Below are positions 1 to 11,123 of a stretch of DNA of 64,000 nucleotides, in pieces. Positions within the stretch are counted from its first letter, which is position 1. Every line of letters begins with the position of its first letter. The notes beneath the pieces are model-generated. The model was not told the origin of the DNA and did no database searches. It saw only the letters and a list, made by a program, of their open reading frames with translations. The DNA is from Plectosphaerella cucumerina (lineage: Eukaryota; Ascomycota; Sordariomycetes; Glomerellales; Plectosphaerellaceae), in contig JAGPXD010000001.1 in the NCBI GenBank assembly GCA_020746995.1, forward strand, positions 5,394,001 to 5,458,000, given 5' to 3'. The translations under genes were made by a program, and so were the position numbers.

Positions 1-724
1 CGAACACAAGCTCGAGGCGAAGAGCTGAATAATCCAGCCCGATCATCAACCAAGGATAACATCAGGTCATGATATGCGCTTTGGCATCTCAATATGTCAG
101 ATAGGGGCCGAAATGTAGTGCATCTGCAAGCTGGTCAAATATCTCAAGGATGGTCGGGTTTTAAAATTCAGAGACGACATCACGGCCTTGGCTTCGGCGA
201 TAGCTCACCCATGCACTGGCAGTAAACCACGTGATGTCGGTGTAATGACAAATACTCCGTGAGGGGCATCAGTAACACCACAAGAAACTTCCAAGGTCAA
301 GGGGGCAAACATGCGATGATGGTGCCCTGACGCTTTCAGCTTCCACAACGGAACTTTTGTCAAGATTCCGCGTACAGAAAGCACCGCCTTGATGGCCATT
401 GGGGCCACTGCATGCGCGTTACTGATTGTCGGTGAAACACCCACCCGTTGCCTTCTGCCGTCCCCACGCGCCACGGCGTCTAGTCCATTTTCTTCGGACC
501 CTATTTCTAAGCAAGGGTGGATGACTTCATGGCGGCGTTCGCGAGGGTAGCAATCGGCAGGTCAATGTGGGGAGCTACCCATCTGCCCGCTCTCTAAGTA
601 CTTGAGCTTGCCCTCTCGAGAGGAGCGGCAGTTGAAAGGTGCTTCATTCTGTCAGTCTACAAGCATTCAGAGCGCTTAGAACCACACGCAATTTCTACGC
701 ATAATCAACTTCAACAACAGCAAC
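1..724. other. Upstream region of the reductase gene, no gene seen
   Basis: No reading frame here resembles a known protein. The last 60 bases before the start codon at 725 are rich in CAA and AAC, which is typical of a fungal 5' leader. The short antisense frame at 205-474 has no recognisable motif and is treated as chance. Confidence 0.5.
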
Positions 725-1851
725 ATGTCCCAAAACCAGGCTGTCAAGACCGTCGAGGTCGGAAAGGCCGCTATCGTGGACGTGCCGATCCCCAAGCTGC
801 CCGCGGACGACTACATCCTCGTCAAGACGACGGCCGTGGCCATCAACCCCACAGACTGGAAACACGTTGACTTTGCGGATAAGATCGGATGCGTGGGCAT
901 CTGGGTCGGCTGCGATTACGCCGGCATCGTCGAGGAGGTCGGCCCCGGCGTGACCAAGTCGTTCAAGAAGGGCGACCGCATCTGTGGCCCGGTCAACGGA
1001 TCCAACGGATGCCGTGAGACGGACGGCAGCTTCGCCAAGTACATCGCCGTCAAGGGCGACCTCCAGATCCACACGCCTGACAACCTGACGGACGAGGAGG
1101 CGGCGACGCTGGGCATTGCTATCACCACTGTTGTGCGTACTACCCTCCTCTCTCTCTCTTGAAGCACATGGCTGACACCTCTTCCACCCAACAGGGCCAG
1201 GGCCTCTACCAGCACCTCAAGCTGCCGAAGCCCGATGCGCCGGCCAAGGAGCCTTTCCCCATCCTCATCTATGGCGGCAGCACCGCCATGGGCGTCTCTG
1301 GTATCCAGTACGCCAAGCTCTCCGGCGCAACGGTGATTACCACCTCATCGCCGCACAACTTCGACTACCTCCGCTCCCTCGGCGCCGACCATGTCTTCGA
1401 CTACAACGATGAATCGTCCCCGGACAAGATCCGCGAGCTGACGGGCGGCAAGCTCCACCTCGCCTGGGACTGCCAGTCGACGGAGCAGTCTGCCGTCTTC
1501 GTCGCGAAGGCCATGGACCCCGAGGAAGGCGGTCGCGTCGGCACGCTGCTGCCGGTGCCGCAGGCCAAGGTGTCCGAGGTCAACGCCAAGGTGGAGGCGC
1601 AGAACACGCTCTACTACACGGCCTTCGGCGAGCCCTTCACATACTTTGGCGTCAAGCCCGCGGTGCCGGAGGACCTGGAGTTTGCAAAGGACTTCTGGGA
1701 GCTGAGCCGCAAGCTGTACGCCGAGGGCAAGGTCAAGCCTGTGCGGGTGATTAAGAACCGTGGCGGTGAGGGACTCGAGGGCGTGCTGGAGGGGCTGAAG
1801 GAGCTTAAGGCTGGCAAGGTCAGCGGCGGGAAGCTGGTGTACACCCTGTGA
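725..1851 (+). CDS. Zinc-binding alcohol dehydrogenase / trans-enoyl reductase-like protein
   Basis: Two exons, 725-1132 and 1195-1851, give 354 residues. The 62-nt intron starts GTGCGT, ends CAACAG and falls between codons. The protein looks like a medium-chain dehydrogenase/reductase: an N-terminal GroES-like part (motif AVAINPTDWKH, then a CDYAGIVEEVG-like turn) followed by a Rossmann part with a YGGSTAMG nucleotide-binding loop near residues 160-170 and the downstream GADHVFDY motif. These are hallmarks of the fungal subgroup of CipB-like or polyketide trans-enoyl reductase-like enzymes, which reduce C=C or C=O bonds with NADPH. The catalytic zinc ligands of classical alcohol dehydrogenases are not obvious, so a zinc-independent reductase is more likely. 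The substrate is unknown. No polyketide synthase lies nearby, so a stand-alone cytosolic oxidoreductase is inferred. It converges on glutamine synthetase. Confidence 0.9.
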
Positions 1852-3439
1852 GCGGGCTGAAATGTGCGAGGTGTGTCAGACGAGCTGGCGCGGGGAAATG
1901 GGTTGGCGGAGGACTTGTCTGATGTGATCCTGGGAGTGTAACCGTCGTCGTGGCTAGTCCTCGCCGGAACCAAGAAGCATGTCTCGTCAGATATCCAAAC
2001 GCAATCCTCCTGACTGAAAGGCCCGGCTGACCACACCACACTCCCGTTCCGGACCTGTTCCCATACCGCGCCAGCGCCGAATGTCCCGGGTAAACTGCTG
2101 AACAGCCTTCAGTTGCTCGAGTAACAAAGCGCTTCCGGCTGTTGAAGCAATCAGTTGGGTAATTCGAGACAGAGCGGACAAAGACCTGACACTGAGCTCG
2201 GTGAGACAGCGAGCCTCGAACCCCTGGGCCAGAGCGCCAATGTACCTTGGATGGAGGGGTACTTGCATTCCGCAGGATCGTCAGCAGGAGGAGGACGAGA
2301 ATGTCTCACGACGGGTTTGCCGGTTTTCTTTGTCGAGCCACAGCGCCGCCCGGGTCGAGACCCCCGCCTGCTCGGTGCCGGATGCCCCGCCGCCCGGCTG
2401 GCCCCATCCGGCCCCAGTCCGGGCCACTGCCGCCCATCCGCCCAAACGCAATGGAATTCGGCCCCTCGCCGAACTCGAACTGGCCTTTCCATCAAATCGA
2501 CCCAAGGGGCGCAAGAAAACCCTATTTCGAATCGCCCAAGCTCGACCGAACAATCCAACCCTCCGCTACGCATCCATCTCGATTGCATTCTTTTTCTTCC
2601 ACTTCCTCTGCCCCTCTACTATCGTCACACCTCCTCACCTCGCACTGGCCCGAGCATCCTCCCCGATCTGCTCCGGGCCTAAGGCCGGGGCACAACCTCC
2701 TTGCCCTGACTCTGCACGCAATGACGCTGGTGGTGCACCCCCCCCGCCCCGCCCCCCTTTTCTCCCCCGCGGCAAGCCAGTGATCGGCAGCGGGCGGGCC
2801 CCCGATTCAGTCACACAAACAAGAGGGGCGGCCCCCCCCCGTCCCAGAAACGTCTGCCGAGGGCCCAACGACACCCAAGGGCAGTGATTCTCGTTACCTA
2901 AAACTGTCCAGGTTTTTTCCCATCACCGCCCTCGCCCGCCCATCGTGGTGACTCGTGCGGTCCTGCGGTTCCTCAATTTCAGGGTCCAGACGGGGCGCCG
3001 CTCGGCCGGCACCTCGGCGGTGGCGGTCGGTATCACGAGCACCTCGGAATGAGGTCAGAGGGGTGGCATCGTCACGGAAATCTAGATCGTGATGGACGAG
3101 AGTGACGTGCATCGGTTATCAATCCCCCGTCAAACCTGTAGCGAAGCCAGTACGACGGCCTCGTCCGTCCCATCTCAGCCCTTGACGAGGTAGGTACTGC
3201 AACTCTCACTGTCTCACGCGGCAAAGACCCTTTCGGTTTGAAAATATTGAATAGCTAGTAAATTACCCAGTGCTCTCTATGTGTGTCTGACACCCGAACA
3301 TCCGTAAAAAACAAATGCCCGCAGCACGCGCCGGAGGCTTCCCAAGTCATCATCGCAGTGGGGATATCATGATGTCCTCTTGCCTCATCTAAAGGTTGTT
3401 TGTGTTGATTGCGCCTGAAAAAAACAAATGACCCGCCGC
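1852..3439. other. Convergent intergenic region, no gene recognised
   Basis: This 1.6 kb spacer separates the 3' ends of the reductase gene (+) and glutamine synthetase (-). Several overlapping frames at 2155-2887 are open on both strands because the DNA is rich in C and G. Their translations are low-complexity Pro/Arg/Ser strings with no motif. I regard them as non-coding. Confidence 0.5.
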
Positions 3440-5623
3440 TTACTCGGCGGCACCGAAGCACGTCTCCATCATGATGTCGGTAACCCTGTAGGGGTCCGAG
3501 TTGGAGGCAGGGCGACGGTCCTCGAAGTAGCCGTAGCCCTTGGCGCCGACCTCGCGGGGGATGCGGATCGACGCGCCACGGTGCGCGACGCCCCAGGTGA
3601 ACTGGTCGATGGCGCCAGTCTCGTGGCGGCCAGTCAGGCGAAGGTCGTTACCCTCACCGTAGACGGCGATGTGCTCCTTGTGCCTGCCCTCAAGCTTCTT
3701 GATGGCAGCCTCAATGAACTTCATGCCACCCTCCTCGCGCATCTCCTTGGTGGAGAAGTTGGTGTGCAGACCAGCACCGTTCCAGTCGCCGGGGATGGGC
3801 TTGGGGTGCAGGGAGACCTTGGCGCCGAAGTCCTCGGCAATGCGGGCCAGCAGGAAGCGGGCGAGCCAGAGGTGGTCACCCATCTCGATACCCTCGCAGG
3901 GGCCGACCTGGAACTCCCACTGGGCGGGCATGACCTCGGCGTTGGTGCCCGAGATCTTGACGCCGGCGTACAGGCAGGCCTTGTAGTGGGCCTCGACAAT
4001 GTCGCGCTGGACGACCTTGCCGGCGCCGACACCACAGTAGTAGGGGCCCTGGGGGGCGGGGAAGCCGTTGGCGGGCCAGCCGTACGGCCTGTCCTCAAGA
4101 GTCAACTGGCGGGGCGGGTTAGCCTCTTCATGTTGCGTGACGTCTCACTCCTAATCTCTCAAAAGATGAGGAATGATCGGCGAGAGACTTACCAGGGTGT
4201 ACTCCTGCTCAAGACCAAACCAGGGCTCCCGCGCGGCGTGAGCCTGCATGATCTTGGCGGCCTCGTGCCTGAAGTTGAACTTGTTGGGCGAGCCATCGGC
4301 GTCCCAGCACTCAGTGAGGACGAGGATGTTGGGGGCACCACGGAAAGGGTCGGGGAAGACGGCGACAGGCTTCAGGTAGACATCCGAGTTGTCGCCGGGG
4401 GCCTGGCCGGTCGACGAGCCATCGAAGTTCCAGGTGGGGAGGTCATCGGGCTGGTAGTCCTTCTCTGCAAGGGTCTGCGGGGGGGGGTTAGCCAGGCTGC
4501 GCCAAGACGTTGTGGGTGGAAGCCGGGAATGGGAATGGAAAATGCATGGAAGAACAGGACCGACAGCCCACTGCCCACCGCCCACCCACCCACTCGCTCG
4601 CAACACCCACACATCCCGCAAGAGGATGCGACGCAGTGCGATACGAAAGGGGGGCGGGTCGGATCAGCCGCAGGGCGCGGTCGTCGGCTCGTCAGTGACA
4701 TGACCGGCAAACCTCCCTTTTGCCTGGACAACCGGCCGGGAATACCGCGAAAGTCTGACATCAGACATCGGGTCCCGCCGGGGCGCAGCAAGGGGGTGTG
4801 GTTTCCGTGTCAAGAACAGCAGCCAAAGCGACCAGCCAAAGGGGGTGACGAGACGGATGCGATTGTGTAAAAGCAGACCAAGCTCGCCGTGCCCGACTGG
4901 CTGGAACCCCCCAAAAGTGGAGAGGCCGCTCGCAGTCGTGCGTCCTGCAGCGACGGCGGCGACCGGCGGCGGCGACCGGCGGCGGGGCTGCCTCTTGGCT
5001 CCTGGCGTCTCTCCTGCCTGTCCACTTGGATGACAGGGGCCGAGCCTGCGGTGACGATAAGGCCCCCGGCCAAGCAGGGAAAGGGTGGAGGGGGGGGAGG
5101 GAAGGGGCGCGGCAGATGCAGGTGCAGCGGCCCAAGGGGAGGGGACCCTTTGCCCGCCGTTGCGTTTGCGTTGCCCGTCGTGTGTCGTGCGTGAAGTGTA
5201 ATGTGTTGTTGGGGTTCGGTTGAGGGCATGCTAGTTGCGCTCTCGTCAAGAAGGACTCACCCTGGACTTGGACCTGGTGTTGCCCTCGGCATCGATCCAG
5301 ATGTACTCGGCAATGAGGTTGCCCTTCTGCTCAAGCTTCATGTACTTCAGGAGCTGGAGAGGAGAAAAAGTCAGTTCTGTTGTTGCGCAAACAATTGTCC
5401 GAGTCCGGTGGGGCGCAGGTGTGTGACTTACAGTCTCCGTCCTGGAGATGACAGCATCTTGAGTCGCCTGTTCCGGAACTTGTTAGCTTGCCGCTCTTTT
5501 TCTCGTCGGCTTCCCCCGTCCAGTCCCGTCCCATTGTTGCTGTGCGTTCTCGTCTCGCGACGCAAAAGGCAGGCCCCAATGAGTCCCGGAGACCAGAGGG
5601 GAGGGAGAGAAGGATCTCACCAT
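3440..5623 (-). CDS. Glutamine synthetase (GSII type)
   Basis: This enzyme makes glutamine from glutamate, ammonium and ATP in the cytosol, the main ammonium-assimilation step. Five coding exons on the minus strand, 5621-5623, 5432-5467, 5261-5353, 4193-4474 and 3440-4105, give 359 residues, the usual eukaryotic GSII length. Every border has GT/AG and falls between codons. The beta-Grasp domain carries NFDGSST at residues 60-66. The catalytic domain carries GLEQEYT just before residue 138, NGAGLHTNFST from about 247, and RHETGAIDQFTWG with the following HRGASIRIPR metal/ATP/glutamate site. The first coding exon is only the ATG. The third intron (4475-5260) is 786 nt, very long for this genome. 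A TATATA box near 5728-5733 and a cluster of GATA motifs upstream fit nitrogen control by an AreA/NIT2-type GATA factor, which is an inference. Confidence 0.97.
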
Positions 5624-5725
5624 TGTAGCGGGGTGTGTGTGTGGTTGTTGTGGGAAGGAGGTTTGGAGGGGTAGGTCGCGTGTTGTTGACGAGAAGGAAG
5701 GCCTCGACGATGTTGTTTGTTGGAA

Positions 5726-5891
5726 GATATATAGGGGAGGTTCTAGGACCAGCGAGTATCGGAGAGATGATAATAGGGGATATTAGAAACGAGACCAGGA
5801 GCTCCAGATCCTGAGGAGGGCGGACCGAGGGGTTTTATCTGCAAAGGGTGGATCGAGAGACGGACAGTCTCGCAGCGAGTCCAGAGATAAG
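5726..5891 (-). promoter_or_regulatory. GATA-motif cluster and TATA box upstream of glutamine synthetase
   Basis: Six GATA cores lie within about 165 bases: 5726-5729, 5757-5760 (as TATC), 5769-5773 (GATAA), 5779-5782, 5835-5839 (as TTATC) and 5886-5891 (GATAAG). A TATATA run at 5728-5733 sits about 105 bases upstream of the ATG. GATA factors of the AreA/NIT2 family are known to control nitrogen-assimilation genes in filamentous fungi. Binding here is inferred from motif density only. Confidence 0.45.
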
Positions 5892-8800
5892 GGTCTTCTC
5901 TTCCCACGCCCATCTTCCCGCCTGGATGAATGGGCGGCGCCGCACCGGGCAAGGAAGGGGGAAGGGACGACACAAGGAGGGGTGGGGGGAGGGGGGTGCG
6001 CCCAGCCTTCGAGGGGTGTGTGGGCCATCAGTGTGGGCTGTGGGTGGCGGATGCGATGCTGTGTGAACGAGCCAGCAACGATGGTGGGGTGGGATGGGAA
6101 CATGGCCCTGGACACTGGACCATCATCATCGTTCGGTTGTCGGGCTCCCTCCACGCACGCGCGCACACGCACGCACCGCAGCATTGCATTTCCTTCATTC
6201 TCGTGAGCGCTTGCAAGCTCTTCCTCGGGTGTTCTGTCGCGCGAGATTTCCCGTTGCAGAGGTTGTGGTGGCAGTCGGTACTGGGCGCCGTCGTCACAGC
6301 ATCAGGACGGCCGACAGCAACAGGCGAGAGCTGAGAACACACGGCCGACGCAGAACCGCAGTCAAATGTCCAAAACCACCCCACCAAACCTGAGCACCAG
6401 CGCGACGACCGTACCGCGGGCCCCCTCTAGCAGCAGGTTAGCAGTTCTCTCTCAGGGCACTCCGAGCCGGCTGGGCCCCTGGACGAGTCGCGTTTGCGGC
6501 GTCTGGCCCCCCGACTTGTCCCGCCATGTGCCACTGTAAGCAGTTAACCTGGAGCGCTAGGAATGCCAGCCCCAGGCCCCGGAGGGCGAGCCCGGTCTCG
6601 TGCTCGCCGGATTTCGACCCCCCTCCTCCACAGTCTACAGTCTCACAGACCACAGGGGACCCGGTGTGGGCTCTCCGAGGAGTCTCCAGCCTCTCCAGGT
6701 ACCTTGCTGTGGACGGTACCTTGCGTGGGAGCTATTTTTGTTGATTGCCTTTTTACGGCGACGCTTTACGTTGCGCTCTGCCTCGTTTCCCCAGCCCAGC
6801 CCTCTGATCGGCCGGCCGCCCTTTCCCCCCTATTCGAGTCTCCTCCCCCATGCGCCGCCCTCGAGAAGTTCCGGGGAAGGCAAAGAGGGACGCCATCGTG
6901 GGCTTGCGCCTGGCCAATGCTCGGATGTTGATTTCAAAAATAAAATACCCGGACCTGTCTGTCTCTGGGAATACGGGGAGAGCCGCAGCTCGGGTCTCGC
7001 CAGCCCCGGGGGCTCCGTTCACCCGTACGAACTGGTCCCGTCGTCGTCGTCTTTGACCGAGAGATGTGGCGCCGCGGTTGACCGAGGTGCCGTGGGGCGC
7101 ATGCTTACAGGCCTCCCCTGAGGGCCCCAAGGGCAGAGGGCGACAGAGATGGCCATGGCGGCGGTCATCGCGGCGCGGCGCGACACATCGTCGTTTTCTT
7201 GACATACGTCGTCGCCTCTCGGGGTGCCCAGTACCTGTACCAGCACCTCCTCGCCGTAGCCGTAGCCCGCGTCCGTACCCGTCCGTACAAGCTAGGCTGC
7301 CGGGGCTTCTGCCGCACGCCGCCCAACAGTCGTCCCAAGGTTGGTCGGGTCGGGTCGGCCGTCCAACGGGGGGCCCATGTAAGTACTCGAGTCCTTCGAA
7401 GTACTTTCTGACTCTGCCGTGAGAGAGTTGTTCCCTCGAACGTCCGACATCGTCGACCCGGCACGCACGCACGAGACGAGGCACACCCTCATACCCCCTG
7501 CCCTGGCCCTGCCCGCTCTGCAGACGTCGGCCCAGGGGGGCATGCGTCGCGATAATGCAACTTGGGATTGGGAACCCCCAAACCCCGCGGCGAAAGCGTC
7601 GCCTGAGGAGGGGCACGCGGCCGCGGCCGCGGCGCTGTCCTGCAGCGGGCAAAACGTGCGACTGGCGGCGGGCGACATGCCCAATTCAAGCCTCGCTGGG
7701 GGGGGAGGGAAGGCCAGGTTCTTCAGAGCGTGTGAAATTGGATCTCCGTCAACCCTCGGGGGTGATGCCCGTGAGAGAATAAGTGAGGGGTGGGCGTGGC
7801 CATCGTAACCGGCCGGTTGGTTGGTGGGCTGGCTGGCTGGCTGCTGCCCCTCGATTCCTTCGAGGTTCCTCTCGCGCACACAAGTACCTTTCGAGGAACT
7901 GATACTTCTGCTCTTTGCCGGAGCAATATGGCTGATACTCCGTCCATAAAGATGCGTGTCGCGACTCGCCGCCTTCATGTCAGGACATCAAGCTGTCTCC
8001 GGCCCCCCGTGCACGCCTCCCCTTTCGACCATACAACATGGTCCAAATCGGCGTTGTCGTAAGAATTTCAAAACCCCATTACTCGATCGGCCGGTCGGGT
8101 CTGCCCAGGAAATCGCAACCCCACGGGTGCGTGTAAGGAAAAGGACGCTACATCTCGCTGGGCTGCCACGGGGATGGACAGGATGGGGTTCGCGGGACCA
8201 GAAACAGGCGCCGTGGCTCGGTGGTTTCCTGCACCACACCGACTGGGCGCGCAGCATCTTATCGCCCCTCGCTGATTGGCCCGCGCGCTCGTTACTTAAG
8301 GCTGTTTGCTCAAGTGCTGTCATTCCGCCGCCGGTCGTTGGCCTCGCATCTTTCTTAATGCCTCCATCCATGGACCATGCCCTGTCTGATCTCCAGCGCT
8401 GTTCCTGGCCCTGCGAGCCTATGGCCATGGTTGCATTTCACATTTTCCGCCCGCGTCGCGCCCATCCGCCCCCTCTCGTTGAGAGTTCGGCAATTCCTGG
8501 GGTATGCTAACCCGCTTCCCCGATCTCGGCTCCCCTGGTCGGTCGTCCCCCTCCACAAACCATGTGAAACGGCGCGCCGACTCTGGCGAACGAGAGACGG
8601 TGGATTACACTGTCGAGAGACCCGCCGCGAGGGCACAAATACTGAGGCAGCACGACGATGGAGTCATATCTCGACGTCCGTCTATGATGTTGCCGTTTGT
8701 GGTAGTTGTGGCGGAGGAGCTCCGTCCATCGTCTGCTCCACCCGGTGACACTGGATGTCAGAAAATCCACCGCGGGGTGGGTTGGATGATTTGCGGCAGC

Positions 8801-9672
8801 ATGCAGCCACTGGTCTGGGGCTTCACAGAAGCTTTCCCCTGATAACGAGCTGTCACATCCTTTTCGAGGTTGGGGGCCGAGCTGAGACGCCCAGCTGAGA
8901 AAGATGAGACTCGACCCGGGCGCTTGAGGTTGGGGAGACATCACGAATGTTGTAACGAGCGGCACAGGACAGGAACCATGCCACCTGGTGATTCTTTTTC
9001 TCTGCTGGTCCCGTGGGATGCGCGAGACGCGGGGCATTATCGACATGCCTGCCAGCGTGCCGACTGACCGAACGGGATACCCAACCGACAGGGCCAAACA
9101 CAAGACTAGACAACCTGGACTGATGAAAACCTCGCTCCACCTGCTGATCCTCGTCCCGCATCGCCGACGATGGTGCTTTTTCCTGCGCACCTCCGGCGCA
9201 CCCCCGGTCCTCGTCCACCGCCGTCGGCTCCCCTCCGGCACCCACAGCGCTCCGGCATCGGAAATGCGTCGACGGGACAACACCCCGCCGCAGTCTACCA
9301 TTCTTCGGCCGAAACCACCGTCCCATGTTCTGCGCGAGTAGCGACCATTTCCCGACGCGACGGGAGAAAGCTCGGCGCCAGTCCCGCCGAGGTGTGGCAG
9401 GTTCGGTGCAGTGCATCGTCCTACGCGCAAGCCGTTCTTCGCCACGGTCCAGAGGACCGCAAGCAATGAAAGCAAGCAGCAGAAAAGATGCGTTTGTGTT
9501 TTACAAAAATTCCCTAGCCGGCCGAAGCCAACTAGGAGTGGTCATGTTATAGTTTTCAACTAGCAAAAACACGATCTCGGACGAATCCTCACTGATACGC
9601 GTAATGCCCTTGCACTCGGATGAAGAAGAAAGAGGAAAAAGGTTCTTCAGCCTTGCTGGGCGGGAAGAGCTG

Positions 9673-9726
9673 CTTTTATAGGGCGAGAGGGGAGGCAGCC
9701 TGGTGAATGGGCTGGTCTCTGATTGG
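9673..9726 (-). promoter_or_regulatory. Orphan core promoter: CCAAT box and TATAAAAG box
   Basis: Read on the minus strand, a CCAAT box (9722-9726) is followed about 40 bases later by a perfect TATAAAAG (9680 down to 9673). A CT-rich tract then runs to about 9610. This is the classic layout of a strong fungal RNA polymerase II promoter. The first downstream ATG (9545) opens only 14 codons, ending at 9501, and no recognisable protein follows. Confidence 0.4.
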
Positions 9727-9736
9727 CCGGATGGCT

Positions 9737-9762
9737 AGGCAGCACAGGCCAGGCAGCACAGG
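9737..9762. repeat. Short direct repeat, 12-bp core twice
   Basis: The 12-mer AGGCAGCACAGG occurs at 9737-9748 and again at 9751-9762, two bases apart. It lies just upstream of the orphan CCAAT box. No function can be assigned. Confidence 0.6.
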
Positions 9763-11123
9763 AGGGAAGAGTCACATTTGGGCAGGAATGAGTGGGCAGG
9801 AGCGAGGTGGCTTCGTTTTGGCTGTCACCAGATCTTATTTTGAGGAGGCCAAATCAAAAAGTCAAGGCTGCTTCACGATATTTGGACAACTTCACCAGCA
9901 CACTGATGGACTTGGCCAGTCACGAGGAGCCCGCTTGAGTGGTTCAACCGAACGGCCGGCCCAATGCAAGAAATCCAGCGCAAGCGCGCCGCCCACACTT
10001 TGTGCAAGTCTGTGTCCAGTCGCTGTCGGGTCTCCCGTCCGCCAGGGCACGAGCCCAGTCGCGGTGGGGAACGGGGGGTCCCGCTCCCTGAGGAAAGTCC
10101 CCCGGTCGCCGCAGCTGTGCGCGCGTCGACATCATCGTGATCGCGAGGGGCACACGAAAAAAGGGGGAGGGGAGGATGGTGACGTAGCCCGGCGCATCGC
10201 GATAATTTCTCATGCGGACAGGACACCACGATCTGGTTGATCGGAGTAAATACCAAAAGGAGCCGACCTCATGACGATAGCATGTTGATGAACCAGGAGC
10301 ACTGAGAGAATATAGATACTCGCGCAAAAGTAACTCGCGCGCACCCAAGTCGTGTCGTCTCGGACACCCCGCCATCCCACCTGCAATCACAAGCTCGGCC
10401 CCCCTCTCCGTTCAAGTTGGGGCTCGTTGGGCACCACCGCACCAGACAAATGGCATGTGTGGGCAACGGTCTCTCCCTGCGGCGCCAGTCTTGATTCTGC
10501 ATGAATTGTAGTCGTTTCTCGCTTGATTTTGTGAATCTCGATGTGTTGCGCAGGAAATCAGATGGAGACGGGGGCGCATCTGGCCATCTGGGCAGTCAGC
10601 CCCTCCATGCCCCTCCATCAGCCCGTAACGCAAAAGCGCGCTCAGTGAAATAGCCTGGTGCCTATCCACTGTCAGCGCCTGCCCAGATGAGATAGTCAGT
10701 TAAAGACGGGCACTTCGTGGCTGTGAAGTGACCACCTCTGCAATATGAGAAGTTGCTAGTAAGCAAATGAAAGGAACAAGTCACTCATACGAGACAGGCA
10801 GCTCTTGCCTGACTTGTTCCTGCGCTCGGGTACAGGTGTCTCCAGGCATGTGCGGTGCTTGCAGGAACCCAAAGTGCAGTGGCGCCCGCCCGGGCGACCC
10901 GTTCCAGACGTTCCCGTTCCCGGCTCTGCCCTGCCTGTGAGGTGGCCCCCCCTTCGCACCCGACCCGACTCATTTTCCCTCGCGCCTTGATTTTTCCTCC
11001 TTCGCCTCCTAGAACCAGAAAACTCCATCAACCATCACCTGCTCCTCCTCGCACCGCAGCCCTCGCACCACCGATCGCACCGCCGCCTCTATTCAGAAAC
11101 GCGCACCGCAACCAACAGACATC

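Larger units (their letters stand above)
5892..11123. other. 5.2 kb region between divergent genes, no gene recognised
   Basis: This is the longest gene-poor stretch inside the window, between the glutamine synthetase promoter (-) and the eIF3j start (+). Long open frames on both strands (for example minus 6753-7652, 7292-7978 and 8507-9475) translate to Arg/Pro/Ser/Trp-rich strings without domain motifs. They overlap one another, as expected for GC-rich non-coding DNA. The only organised signal I see is the CCAAT/TATA pair at 9673-9726. The last 150 bases hold the pyrimidine-rich leader of eIF3j. Confidence 0.45.

Noticed and set aside
3428..4870. 480-codon plus-strand frame
   Set aside because: It lies exactly antisense to glutamine synthetase exons and its translation is a Val/Gly/Asp-rich shadow typical of GC-rich third-position DNA.
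6753..7652. 299-codon minus-strand frame
   Set aside because: It is Arg/Gly-rich low-complexity sequence that overlaps other long frames, with no splice logic or motif.
8507..9475. 322-codon minus-strand frame downstream of the orphan promoter
   Set aside because: The translation is Arg/Ser/Trp/His-rich with no domain or repeat, and its first codon is TTG. Other frames in the same DNA are just as open.
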